Shown: piece after piece, positions 4,970 to 12,419 of the stretch
Layout of the letters: each line of letters starts with the position of its first letter
Position numbering within the stretch: position 1 is the stretch's first letter
Virus record (IMG/VR): IMGVR_UViG_3300033149_001666
Coordinates: 1 to 20,435 of that record
DNA length: 20,435 nucleotides
DNA from: a virus
Strand: one strand, 5' to 3'
Program-made: the position numbers and the translations under genes
Notes under the pieces: model-generated
What the model was told of the DNA's origin: nothing
Databases searched by the model: none
Seen by the model: only the letters and a program-made list of their open reading frames with translations

Positions 4970-6025
4970 ATGAGTATTTTCAAAACCGGAGAATTAGAGA
5001 TGGCCTATCTAAAAATGGGGATGTATGGAGGGGCTGGAAGCGGCAAAACCTTCACAGCTTCAGATATCGCCATAGGTTTATATGCTTTTGCTAAAGCAAA
5101 AAAACCTATCTATTTTCTTGATACGGAAACAGGAAGTGATTTTGTTCTTGATAAATTCAAGGATGCTAAAATAAAACTTCTTGTAGCAAAATCAAGAGCG
5201 TTTAAGGATTTGGTTGCTGGAGTTGATGAGGCCGAAAAAAAAGGATCAATAATAATAATTGATTCAATAACCCATTTCTGGAATGAGCTAATGGATGCCT
5301 ATCAAAAAAAGCATGAACTGTCACGGATAACGTTACGCCATTGGATACCCCTAAAGCAGAGCTGGAAAGAATTTACAGAGAAATTTGTAAGTTCTAAACT
5401 CCATATAATCATGTGCGGAAGGGTAGGTGATGTCTGGGAAGATATTGAAGATGAGGAAGGTGTGCTTGAGACAAAAAGAACCGGGACCAAAATGAAAGCT
5501 GAGGTTGAAACTGCTTTTGAGCCGTCTCTTCTTGTAGAGCTTGTAAAACATCGTATATCATCCAGGGCGGGAGCTGGCTGGGTTCATAGAGCCTGGGTTG
5601 TAAAAGACAGATTTGATACTATTGATGGGAAACATTTTGATGATCCCGGATTCAAGGAGTTTTTACCACATATCAAAAAATTAAATATTCATGGCAAACA
5701 CAGAGCTCTTGATTCTGAGCGTAATTCTGAGGACATGTTCCCGGATAATAACAGGTATGCAAGGGGTAGGGAGCGGGATATTATGATTGAAAAAATTGAA
5801 GCAGAGATTCACCTACTCTGCCCGGGATCAGCTCAAAATAGTGATGTCAAAACAGCACGGCTAAATCTCATGCAGGAGATATTTAACACTAAATCTAAAA
5901 AGGAAATAAGCGGAATGCAGAATGAGATTTTAATTATTGGCTATAAGGCTTTGAAGAATAAATCATTAATCAAGGCTAAGGCCGAAGAAGAAAAACCCAA
6001 GAAAGAGAAGGAGAAAAAACAATGA
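4970..6025 (+). CDS. Sak4-like P-loop ATPase (AAA_24 type), phage recombination/replication
   Basis: Residues 13-27 hold the Walker A motif (MYGGAGSGKT) and residues 94-99 the Walker B strand (IIIIDS), with an acidic strand between them (YFLDTET, 48-54). This matches the RecA-like phage ATPases called Sak4/AAA_24, which load or assist single-strand annealing together with a phage SSB. The family core is about 230 residues; this 351-residue protein adds a helical C-terminal domain and a Lys/Glu-rich tail (KAEEEKPKKEKEKK). The SSB-like gene starts inside its stop (ATGA), as expected for functional partners. The start follows AAAGGAGGAATTAA. Confidence 0.85.
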   Translation: MSIFKTGELEMAYLKMGMYGGAGSGKTFTASDIAIGLYAFAKAKKPIYFLDTETGSDFVLDKFKDAKIKLLVAKSRAFKDLVAGVDEAEKKGSIIIIDSITHFWNELMDAYQKKHELSRITLRHWIPLKQSWKEFTEKFVSSKLHIIMCGRVGDVWEDIEDEEGVLETKRTGTKMKAEVETAFEPSLLVELVKHRISSRAGAGWVHRAWVVKDRFDTIDGKHFDDPGFKEFLPHIKKLNIHGKHRALDSERNSEDMFPDNNRYARGRERDIMIEKIEAEIHLLCPGSAQNSDVKTARLNLMQEIFNTKSKKEISGMQNEILIIGYKALKNKSLIKAKAEEEKPKKEKEKKQ

Positions 6026-6456
6026 AATTACCAGATTATCAATCAAGAATGTTACCGGAGGGGACTTATATTTTTACGCTTACAAAAGACCCGGAAAAAC
6101 GCAAGCGATCCGGTGAAGCTGGAGATTTTGTAACCGTATTATTCAAGTTTAAAGTTACCGGAAATAATGAGGAAAAACGGTGGCACTCAGAATCCTTTAT
6201 CCCCTGGAATGAAAATTATGGCCAGTTATTAAGGGCTTTGGGCGGCAAGGAAAGAGAAGATGGCACTATCCATTTAAGCGATAGTATTGATATTGTTGGG
6301 GCTTCGTTTAAAGCGGATATTATTCACGCAGAAGATGAGAGGGATCCTCAAAAGAAATGGGCGAGATTATCTAATATTCAAGTTGAAAGTGTCGAAAGTG
6401 ATGACGATACAAAGGAATTGCCAGTAGAAGATGATGAGGAAGAAATTCCTTTTTAA
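6022..6456 (+). CDS. Phage single-strand DNA-binding-like protein (DUF669-like)
   Basis: The 144-residue product has an OB-like pattern of strands (GTYIFTLTKDPEKRKR; DFVTVLFKFKVTGNN) and the typical phage sentence ending RLSNIQVESV. It closes with a strongly acidic tail ending DDEEEIPF, very like the DDDIPF tip by which bacterial SSB recruits partner proteins. It directly follows and overlaps the Sak4-like ATPase, a known pairing in phages. It would coat single-stranded DNA in replication and annealing. The exact family (DUF669 or another SSB type) is a judgement from pattern only. Confidence 0.75.
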   Translation: MKLPDYQSRMLPEGTYIFTLTKDPEKRKRSGEAGDFVTVLFKFKVTGNNEEKRWHSESFIPWNENYGQLLRALGGKEREDGTIHLSDSIDIVGASFKADIIHAEDERDPQKKWARLSNIQVESVESDDDTKELPVEDDEEEIPF

Positions 6457-6468
6457 CATGACAAACCA

Positions 6469-6538
6469 GGGCGCAGATGTTTAGTAAAACTTCATATCCC
6501 TCCTTGACGGCTATTTTTTTTGTCTGCGCCCTTTTTTT
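6469..6538 (+). terminator. Intrinsic terminator with a long loop
   Basis: GGGCGCAGA (6469-6477) pairs perfectly with TCTGCGCCC (6523-6531), followed by seven T residues. The loop is 45 bases, unusually long, and contains a T8 run. It ends the Sak4/SSB transcript and sits two bases before the next promoter box. Confidence 0.8.
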
Positions 6539-6540
6539 AC

Positions 6541-6569
6541 TTGACAAATGATTTATGGTTTAATATTAT
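6541..6569 (+). promoter_or_regulatory. Sigma70 promoter for a structured RNA
   Basis: TTGACA at 6541-6546, 17 bases, then TATTAT at 6564-6569. Transcription should start near 6576, exactly where a 12-bp pairing element begins. A terminator lies immediately upstream, so this is an independent unit. Confidence 0.75.
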
Positions 6570-6575
6570 ATAAAT

Positions 6576-6683
6576 ATGGATCATCAGAGAAATGAACGAA
6601 CAAAATAAAGCTCGCCTACCAGTCCGTCTTTTTGCCCCGTCGTGGGTAAATCTGATGATCCAGCTGGAGGCGGGCTTTTTTAT
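6576..6683 (+). ncRNA. Structured small RNA, possibly pseudoknotted, with its own promoter and terminator
   Basis: Three pairings can be read. P1: 6577-6588 with 6651-6662, 12 perfect pairs. P2: 6631-6637 with 6644-6650, 7 pairs including one G-U, with a CGUCGU loop. P3: 6607-6622 with 6664-6678, 15 pairs with one bulged A at 6618 and one G-U, followed by a U-run, so it also works as an intrinsic terminator. P1 and P3 interleave, so together they make a pseudoknot; P2 abuts P1. The A-rich 6589-6606 is a single-stranded linker. No protein frame of note lies here. It may be a free small RNA or an attenuator for the HNH gene, whose GTG start is 14 bases beyond the U-run. I do not recognise a known RNA family. 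Confidence 0.65.
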
Positions 6684-6696
6684 ATTGGGGGGATAA

Positions 6697-7185
6697 GTGA
6701 AACATTTAAGAATATTAAATAAAGAATTAAAAAAACAAGGGAATAAAAAATGTTACAAGTGTGGGAAAATTAAATCAATTACAGAATTTTATAAAAGGGG
6801 AAATACTGATTCTTATCAAGCTTTGTGTAAAAAATGTGTACTAAAATATTATCATGAAAAATGGAAAAAAAGAACTCCTAAAGAGAGAGAGTTGAGAAGG
6901 AAAAAATATAGACAATGGTATGATAAATTAAGAGATGAAATTATAAAAGAATACGGGGGAAAGTGTGGATGTTGTGGGGAAAAAAGAGTTGAATTTTTAA
7001 GTATAGACCATATTAATGGGGGGGGGACAAAGCATAGAAAAATCCTTGGCGGAGGAACGGCCTTTTTCCAATATCTTAGAGAAAACAATTACCCTAAAGA
7101 TAAATATAGAATTTTATGTATGAATTGCAATTGGGCAAGAGGAAGGTATGGATATTGTCCACATGAAAGGGAGAATCTCAATTAA
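6697..7185 (+). CDS. HNH endonuclease, free-standing homing type
   Basis: The 162-residue protein has an N-terminal zinc finger (C19-x2-C22 and C44-x2-C47), a basic linker, and a C-terminal HNH domain. The domain shows CGCCGE (90-95), the LSIDHINGGG motif with Asp104-His105, and RILCMNCNWARG (138-149) with the second zinc pair. It would cut DNA with a divalent metal. Such enzymes are common selfish insertions in phage replication regions. It starts with GTG after GGGGGGATAA, unlike the ATG starts of its neighbours, and its last codons overlap the start of the replication gene, consistent with insertion. Confidence 0.88.
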   Translation: MKHLRILNKELKKQGNKKCYKCGKIKSITEFYKRGNTDSYQALCKKCVLKYYHEKWKKRTPKERELRRKKYRQWYDKLRDEIIKEYGGKCGCCGEKRVEFLSIDHINGGGTKHRKILGGGTAFFQYLRENNYPKDKYRILCMNCNWARGRYGYCPHERENLN

Positions 7186-7909
7186 CAAGCCACCTGCTTT
7201 CCAGTTTTACCCTAAAGATTTTCTTATGGATGATAAGGTTATTGTTATGAATTTAGAAGAAATTGGAGTATATATTAAACTTTTATGCTTCTGTTGGAAT
7301 AATAATGGACTCACAAAAAATCAAAAAGAATTAAAAAATATGTGCGGAAATCCAAATAATTGGGAGTCTATATGGGTAAGGGTTAGTAAATGTTTTTATG
7401 AAAAAAAAGGAAAACTTTATAATAAACGACTTGAAAAAGAATATAGAAAACAAAAAGCATGGAGAAAAAAATCACAACTTGGCGGTATTAAAAGTGGCAT
7501 TTCCAGGGGCAAAAAGGATGAACCAAAATTAAAGGGTGGTTCGCAAATAGTTCAAACTAAAACTCAACCAAAGGGCAACACTTCTTCTGCATTTTCTTCT
7601 GCATCTTTAAAAAAGTCTTTAAAAGAAAAGACCGTCTCTCAAAATAAAATCTATGAAACAGCCTTTAAAGAATTCTGGGAAGCCTATCCAAATAAAATAG
7701 CCAAAGAATATACAAAGGAAAAGTTTATGATTCTTATGCGAAAAGGCGAATTAGAAAATGTTCAAAAAGCGTTCACAGGATATATGGATTATTTAAAGCA
7801 TAAGCGGGTAAATGAAAATTTTAAACAAGCGGTTTTGAATCCAGCAACATTTTTAATGAAAAATCGCTGGCGTGAATTTATAAATTTCCGATATAAAGCG
7901 AGGTTATAA
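7163..7909 (+). CDS. DUF1376-type phage replication protein
   Basis: The N-terminal 110 residues match the YdaU/DUF1376 pattern: NKPPAFQFYPKDFL, a winged-helix-like body (EEIGVYIKLLCFCWNNNGL), and KSQLGGIKSG. After a Ser/Lys-rich linker, the C-terminal part (FKEFWEAYPNKIAKEYTKEK... AVLNPATFLMKNRW) is the helical domain seen in phage replisome-organiser or helicase-loader proteins. The start is uncertain. ATG 7148 and ATG 7163 lack a well-placed ribosome site, whereas ATT 7181 lies seven bases after AAAGGGAG and would begin (M)NKPPAF, where the conserved domain starts. The gene overlaps the HNH gene. Confidence 0.8.
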   Translation: MKGRISINKPPAFQFYPKDFLMDDKVIVMNLEEIGVYIKLLCFCWNNNGLTKNQKELKNMCGNPNNWESIWVRVSKCFYEKKGKLYNKRLEKEYRKQKAWRKKSQLGGIKSGISRGKKDEPKLKGGSQIVQTKTQPKGNTSSAFSSASLKKSLKEKTVSQNKIYETAFKEFWEAYPNKIAKEYTKEKFMILMRKGELENVQKAFTGYMDYLKHKRVNENFKQAVLNPATFLMKNRWREFINFRYKARL

Positions 7910-8193
7910 TGAAAAAAAGAAAGGGTTGGTACAAAAAAGCAAGAGATAAATTTGTACGAAAAAGAGTTTATAGTTATACATATGAAAAAGATGTTTTATC
8001 TTCTTATATGATTGAAGTATATCGAGATACGGCAGAAATTTCATATTCTACGAAGGATGATTGGTACCAAAGATTGAAGAAAATAGAAAATAAGGGTTTT
8101 ATTGGTGGATTTTGGTATGCAAGAGCTTTAAGTAAAATACATATCGGAAATTTTTATTGGGATAAAATTCTTAAAGAGGAGGTTATAAAATGA
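7909..8193 (+). CDS. Basic unknown protein (94 residues)
   Basis: The start overlaps the previous stop as TAATG. The product begins MKKRKGWYKKARDKFVRKR, strongly basic, and continues with an aromatic-rich alpha/beta part (YTYEKDVLSSYMIEVYRD; GGFWYARALSK). It may bind nucleic acid. I recognise no family. It overlaps the next gene by ATGA. Confidence 0.55.
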   Translation: MKKRKGWYKKARDKFVRKRVYSYTYEKDVLSSYMIEVYRDTAEISYSTKDDWYQRLKKIENKGFIGGFWYARALSKIHIGNFYWDKILKEEVIK

Positions 8194-8345
8194 GAATTGC
8201 ATTGTTTATTATTATTTTATTTTTAGGGGTGATAGTTGCTAAATTAGAAATAATGCCAGCAAGGCCAATATCTATATTAGGTATATTAGCCGGTATTGGC
8301 TGGAGTGGATTATTGCATGATTATTTTAAAAGCAAAAAGAAATGA
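8190..8345 (+). CDS. Two-helix small membrane protein
   Basis: The 51-residue product begins MRIALFIIILFLGVIVAKLE and has a second hydrophobic stretch (ISILGILAGIGWSGLL), with a basic end (KSKKK). It starts on an ATGA overlap and follows GAGGAGG. Function unknown; possibly a host membrane modifier. Confidence 0.55.
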   Translation: MRIALFIIILFLGVIVAKLEIMPARPISILGILAGIGWSGLLHDYFKSKKK

Positions 8346-8349
8346 GACT

Positions 8350-8478
8350 ATGATGCTAAAAATATTTGAATGGTTTTGCCGGATATATATGACAATTGTG
8401 ATTATATTAATTGTTATTATAGCCGGGATTGTAACGTTTCCGGTGATTATACTTGAGCTTTTATTGGAGGAGAAATAA
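8350..8478 (+). CDS. Single-pass membrane protein
   Basis: MMLKIFEWFCRIYMTIVII continues into a long hydrophobic helix (LIVIIAGIVTFPVIILELL), 42 residues in all. A longer start at 8296 would run through the previous gene, so ATG 8350 (or 8353) is preferred. The TAA stop shares its last base with the next ATG (TAATG). Confidence 0.5.
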   Translation: MMLKIFEWFCRIYMTIVIILIVIIAGIVTFPVIILELLLEEK

Positions 8479-8855
8479 TGGACACTTCAGAAACTTATAT
8501 AAAGATGTGTGACCATCCGTTGATTCAGCAAAAAATACAGGAATGCGGAGATGATTATAATAGATTCAGACATATAGAAATAACAAAAGAGCATATAAAG
8601 GCAGTATGGCTTCCTCGCCAAGACCAAACACAGAAGATATTAGGCATTGAAGATGTAGATGATTTCTATGAAGCTGTTTTTGATATATTTTTTAAAAGTG
8701 ATGCCACTGGACACTATAACGCATTGCCGAAATGGAGAGTGATGTATTATGATTCCACGGAAAGATTCTCTACTCCTGACCAGCTTTTATTAGGTTATTA
8801 CATGCACGAAAAACATAGTTTAATATGGGAGAATGATAAATGGGTAAAAGAATGA
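8478..8855 (+). CDS. Conserved phage protein of unknown function
   Basis: The 125-residue product shows a pattern seen in many phages: CDHPLIQQ near the start, AVWLPRQDQTQKILG in the middle, and PDQLLLGYYMHEKHSLIWENDKW at the end. The WLPRQDQ motif is its best marker. No enzyme activity is established for such proteins as far as I know. The start follows TTGGAGGAGAAATA. It lies between replication and resolvase genes. Confidence 0.7.
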   Translation: MDTSETYIKMCDHPLIQQKIQECGDDYNRFRHIEITKEHIKAVWLPRQDQTQKILGIEDVDDFYEAVFDIFFKSDATGHYNALPKWRVMYYDSTERFSTPDQLLLGYYMHEKHSLIWENDKWVKE

Positions 8856-9247
8856 ACAAAAATCCTTTTCCCCTAAAAATAGTAATGCCAAACATAGTGA
8901 CCCCATCCCAAAATCAGATAGCACGCTGGCTGCAATATGAATATTATAGGATTATTCAGGCAAAAAAGGATTACTGGCATATACTATTATCATGCAACGC
9001 TCATGAGGATAAATATAAAGCAAAGCCAAAGGAAAAGCGAATTGTACATTTTTATTCTTATAGGTCCCGGAAGATTGATAGGTTAAATTTAATTGCAGGC
9101 TTTAAATACCTTGAGGATCAGCTTGAGAAGATGGGATTAATCTGGAGGGACAGCGAGGAATTTTTAGAGGCTAAATATTATCAATATACGGAGAGCAAGG
9201 AGCCACGGACTGAGATTGTAATCTATTTAGTTGAGGGGGATAAATGA
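8852..9247 (+). CDS. RusA-like Holliday junction resolvase
   Basis: RusA enzymes are small dimeric nucleases that cut four-way DNA junctions before packaging. The 131-residue product has the RusA layout: an N-terminal strand (FPLKIVMPNIVTPSQNQ), the acidic core RKIDRLNLIAGFKYLEDQLEKM with Asp76 and Asp89, then GLIWRDSEEFL with Asp100, and a C-terminal strand ending in EIVIYLVEG. The typical DxDN motif is changed to DRLN, so one acid is not in its usual place. ATG 8852 is chosen since it overlaps the previous stop (ATGA); 8840 would add four residues. The nuclease gene follows by ATGA overlap. Confidence 0.75.
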   Translation: MNKNPFPLKIVMPNIVTPSQNQIARWLQYEYYRIIQAKKDYWHILLSCNAHEDKYKAKPKEKRIVHFYSYRSRKIDRLNLIAGFKYLEDQLEKMGLIWRDSEEFLEAKYYQYTESKEPRTEIVIYLVEGDK

Positions 9248-9723
9248 CTCACAAAGAATTAGTTGAAATCGGCAAGAAGTGGCTTTGGCAGAAATGCGAT
9301 ATAGTTGTAACAGAGCTGACAACCGGAATATCAGAGACTCCAGATGTTATTGGATGGAAAGGGGGCATTTCAACGCTGATAGAATGTAAAGCAAATAGAC
9401 AAGACTTTCTTAGCGATAAGCACAAAGGCTCAAGGCGTGTGCCTGGGATGGGAGTTGGTAATTGGAAATATTATTTAGCATTGCCGGGAATTATAAAAGA
9501 ACACGAAATCCCAGAAAAATGGGGGCTGTTAGAGATTGATAAAAACAGGAAGATTTATTGTCTTCGAAAATCACAGTATTTCAAAGTTGGGTTTTTTGGA
9601 GAAATAACAATCCTTGTATCCTGTATTCGGAGAATAGGGCAAAATCCACCTAAAAACATGAGCGTTAGAGCTTATAAATATAAAACAAAATGCAGGGCAT
9701 CTATAGGGGTAAAGGAGGATTAA
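9244..9723 (+). CDS. PD-(D/E)XK-type nuclease
   Basis: The motif is clear: TPDVIGW (32-38) with Asp34, then STLIECKANRQDF (43-55) with the Glu47-x-Lys49 pair, and Glu24 before it in VVTELTTG. This is the metal-binding core of restriction-like nucleases, resembling MmcB-type DNA repair nucleases. The 159-residue product has an all alpha/beta core and a basic end. Next to the RusA gene, it probably works in phage DNA recombination or host DNA breakdown. Substrate unknown. Confidence 0.75.
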   Translation: MTHKELVEIGKKWLWQKCDIVVTELTTGISETPDVIGWKGGISTLIECKANRQDFLSDKHKGSRRVPGMGVGNWKYYLALPGIIKEHEIPEKWGLLEIDKNRKIYCLRKSQYFKVGFFGEITILVSCIRRIGQNPPKNMSVRAYKYKTKCRASIGVKED

Positions 9724-9724
9724 A

Positions 9725-9907
9725 ATGAGAAAATCAGAGCTGGAAGACATGATAGATAATTTAAAAAACCAGGTAACTCAACTAGAAAGGGATAGGGGGG
9801 ATTTATACAACCGGCTTAACGCTATGGCAGAATGTTTAAACCTTGAATATGTGCCGGAAAAAACAATCAAATCGAAATATAAAAAAAATAACAGGGGCAT
9901 AAAATGA
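9725..9907 (+). CDS. Small coiled-coil protein
   Basis: Residues 1-38 form a coiled coil (ELEDMIDNLKNQVTQLERD), followed by a basic tail (KSKYKKNNRGIK). The 60-residue product follows AAAGGAGGATTAAA and overlaps the next gene by ATGA. Function unknown. Confidence 0.6.
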   Translation: MRKSELEDMIDNLKNQVTQLERDRGDLYNRLNAMAECLNLEYVPEKTIKSKYKKNNRGIK

Positions 9908-10833
9908 ACAAAACATGGTGGAGAAAGAGAGCTTTAAAGTGGAGAAAAAGGTATCTAGCTATGAAAATCGAAAGAACCAAATGGAGAAAACAATCCGATA
10001 TATGGCAGGAAGACTGTGAAGACTGCGAGGAAGAACTCGCAGAATGCAAAGAAGAACCCGACCCGCAACCTGACCCCGCCATAAAATCTCTAACGATTAA
10101 GAACGGAAAGTTTATCGTCAACGGCAAAGTAACAAAGCTGATAGGTGTATCAAAGCGAGAGATGATTTGTGCAAGCGCAGGAGTTGTGCCTGATTTAAGC
10201 TATGATCCCTACCGAGTGAAAAAATCTATTATAGCCTCAAATACAAACTATATTCGGGTTCTCGCACCAAAAGATTTAGTATTTTTTAGACAAGAAGTGA
10301 TTGATTATCTTGAGGCTGGTAAAGTTGTTGAGGTTGAATTATTCGATGCCGGCAAGCCAGATAGGGAATATCAAGCCCACTGGAAAAATACATTCAATGC
10401 GGCTAGAGATTTACCTGTATTTTTTGATGCTCATAATGAGTTTGTGGATAAAAGTCTAGTGTCAGAAGTAAATACAATCGTTAATTATATTGTAGATCAT
10501 GGCGGGCTTATATGCGCAGGTGCATGGGGATCGTCTAATTACGGAGAGAAATATTCCAAAGAATTCAAAGCTATGAATAACAAATATCAGATAGTTTCCC
10601 ATCATCGGGAATGGACTAAAGCAAGCATAGAAGGCGATAGAGAGCCAGGAAAGCCATTGGTATGGAACGAGATACATACTATGGATAACAATCTTGAAGC
10701 CGCAAAAACAAGGCTGAAGCTTGGTTATCTGATATGTGAGGGTGTGCAATTATACCCACTCGGAAATTTCGACAAGAATAATGGCGCTAAATTTCAGCAG
10801 ATACTGGATTATGCGGGGAGTTTGGTTAAATGA
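9904..10833 (+). CDS. TIM-barrel glycoside-hydrolase-like protein (GH5-like)
   Basis: From residue 58 the protein reads like a cellulase-type barrel: LTIKNGKFIVNGKVTKLIGV at the entry strand, VFFDAHNEF with Asn178-Glu179 as likely acid/base, HH at 233-234, and VWNEIHTM with Glu256 as likely nucleophile. It would cleave a polysaccharide, perhaps host capsule or matrix. The first 57 residues are unusual: a strongly basic stretch (MNKTWWRKRALKWRKRY), then an acidic Cys-rich coil (EDCEDCEEELAECKEE) and a Pro/Asp linker. No signal peptide is seen. The exact family is unsure. Confidence 0.7.
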   Translation: MNKTWWRKRALKWRKRYLAMKIERTKWRKQSDIWQEDCEDCEEELAECKEEPDPQPDPAIKSLTIKNGKFIVNGKVTKLIGVSKREMICASAGVVPDLSYDPYRVKKSIIASNTNYIRVLAPKDLVFFRQEVIDYLEAGKVVEVELFDAGKPDREYQAHWKNTFNAARDLPVFFDAHNEFVDKSLVSEVNTIVNYIVDHGGLICAGAWGSSNYGEKYSKEFKAMNNKYQIVSHHREWTKASIEGDREPGKPLVWNEIHTMDNNLEAAKTRLKLGYLICEGVQLYPLGNFDKNNGAKFQQILDYAGSLVK

Positions 10834-11027
10834 AAAAAATATATAGAATTACATTTAACGAATACACAAACGCTCTTAGAGATACTATTTATAATGAGGA
10901 TGAAGATCGATATTTAGACATACCGGATTTATTTTTAATTAAAGAAGGAGATGTCCAATTTTTTCAAGGGTATGGAGGAGGAATAAAAGAAATGAAATTT
11001 GTTGGGGAATTATATGAGAATGCTTAA
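10830..11027 (+). CDS. Small acidic unknown protein (65 residues)
   Basis: The product begins MKKIYRITFNEYTNALRD and contains acidic loops (NEDEDRYLDIPD) and a strand-rich end (DVQFFQGYGGGIKEMKFVGEL). It lies between the two glycosidase-like genes and overlaps the first by ATGA. No family recognised. Confidence 0.55.
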   Translation: MKKIYRITFNEYTNALRDTIYNEDEDRYLDIPDLFLIKEGDVQFFQGYGGGIKEMKFVGELYENA

Positions 11028-11052
11028 CCTAATTTTTATAGGAGGTTTAATC

Positions 11053-12210
11053 ATGGCTCAAATAAGCGTACCGCCAACAAAGATAGAGCCTATATTCCCC
11101 GCTAAACAACCGAAGCAATATGAAGTAATAAAGGAACTACGGGTAATAGAGATTAAAAAGAGGACAGGCAGACCGTTTTTCCTGGCAACCTTGTTTATAC
11201 CTGAAATGCTCTGGACAACACGTATGCCTGATCTTGCTGAAGTGTTGAATAATTATTGTAGATATAAAGCGGGTAATACGACTCGAGTGTTTTTATTCCC
11301 ATCAAGCTGGGATGCGAAATATAACAGGTGGGCTGAGGATATATTTTTAAGGGACGAAGAGGGGATATTCCTTTTGCCTAATCCGAATAAGGCAAATAAG
11401 CAAATAGGGCGGTTTATTAATTCTGAGTGGGAAGATCAGGTCATAGAGCGGATACAAAAGGTAGTAAGGCGAAAGATAATGTTGATTCTTAGTTTATGGG
11501 ATCACTGTAGCACTCGCTTAAAGATTCCTGGATTCTGGAGTGAGAATTTCCTTAATCCAAAAAATAACAGAATCAACACAAGCAATGATAACCATGCTTA
11601 TTATAAATATGCCTCAGACCCATCTATTGAAATGCAAAACACAGGTAAGATCGTAGAAGCCTTAACCCGATATATGCTCAATACAATTTACGACAACTTA
11701 ACTCCGAAAGAGAGGAGATATATCGCCGTTGAAACCTGTAATGAGGGATATTCAGGTACGGCATGGCATATAAGGATGAAGGCGATTATTGACGAAACTT
11801 GGGGTTCAGATTGTCCTAGATGGAGAAGATTTACTTCGGCAGAGGATATAACACTTAAAATAAAACATCATTTTACTCCGGTTATTCATCAGGTAGGCAA
11901 CTTAAGAAGCTATTATGATAAAACATTACTCATGCCTTACCTTAGCGGAATCTCAACCGATGGCTGGAAAGAACAGGGTGAGTATAGCATAATGCCGATA
12001 CCAGTTAAGACGGCAAAGAAGTTGCTAAAGCGAGCCTATATAGACGGGTATATACTTATGGAAATGCTCCACGGGCATAGACATCTTAATCAGAGGATTC
12101 CCGAAAGCCCTGATAATACGACTGAAAACGGATACTTTTACGACAATTCTGTTATCTTGTGGGAGGAAATGAGACAGATGGGGAAAGCACTCTTGAGGCT
12201 GACGAAATGA
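11053..12210 (+). CDS. Second glycoside-hydrolase-like barrel protein
   Basis: ATG 11053 follows AGGAGGTTTAATC and is preferred to an earlier in-frame codon at 10999 that runs back into the previous gene. The 385-residue product has barrel-like strands: RPFFLATLFIPEMLW (40-54), IMLILSLWDHCS (142-153), and YIAVETCNEGY (223-233) with Asn230-Glu231, the usual acid/base pair of clan A glycosidases. FTPVIHQVG (274-282) fits a later strand. The nucleophile is uncertain, perhaps Glu337. It shares little direct sequence with the first barrel gene. No signal peptide. The glycosidase call is from fold pattern and may be wrong in detail. Confidence 0.6.
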   Translation: MAQISVPPTKIEPIFPAKQPKQYEVIKELRVIEIKKRTGRPFFLATLFIPEMLWTTRMPDLAEVLNNYCRYKAGNTTRVFLFPSSWDAKYNRWAEDIFLRDEEGIFLLPNPNKANKQIGRFINSEWEDQVIERIQKVVRRKIMLILSLWDHCSTRLKIPGFWSENFLNPKNNRINTSNDNHAYYKYASDPSIEMQNTGKIVEALTRYMLNTIYDNLTPKERRYIAVETCNEGYSGTAWHIRMKAIIDETWGSDCPRWRRFTSAEDITLKIKHHFTPVIHQVGNLRSYYDKTLLMPYLSGISTDGWKEQGEYSIMPIPVKTAKKLLKRAYIDGYILMEMLHGHRHLNQRIPESPDNTTENGYFYDNSVILWEEMRQMGKALLRLTK

Positions 12211-12419
12211 TTGGAAAATACAAACCATTAAACGGCAAACAATTCATAGGTTTTATGGAAAAATTCTGTTATAAATGCATACATAGGCATAAAGGCTGTA
12301 GAATATTAGCATTAGTGCTTAGGCTTAATGTGTTAGATGATAAATATCCAGAACAATGGGTTTATGATGAAAAAGGAAATCCCACTTGTACATCTTATCA
12401 CAGAGAATTAAATGATTGA
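12207..12419 (+). CDS. Small cysteine-rich phage protein
   Basis: ATG 12207 is chosen by its ATGA overlap with the previous stop. The 70-residue product has FCYKCIHRHKGCRIL (CxxC then Cys) and WVYDEKGNPTCTSYH, a layout common in small phage proteins with a four-cysteine metal site. Function unknown. Confidence 0.65.
   Translation: MIGKYKPLNGKQFIGFMEKFCYKCIHRHKGCRILALVLRLNVLDDKYPEQWVYDEKGNPTCTSYHRELND

Noticed and set aside
6651-6670. CUGAUGA followed by a palindrome, like the core of a hammerhead ribozyme
   Set aside because: The GAAA segment and the third stem are absent, and the bases are fully used by the 12-bp pairing with 6577-6588.
6457-6696. Group I or group II intron carrying the HNH gene
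   Set aside because: No interrupted exon halves and no intron core motifs are seen; promoter and terminator signals explain the region.
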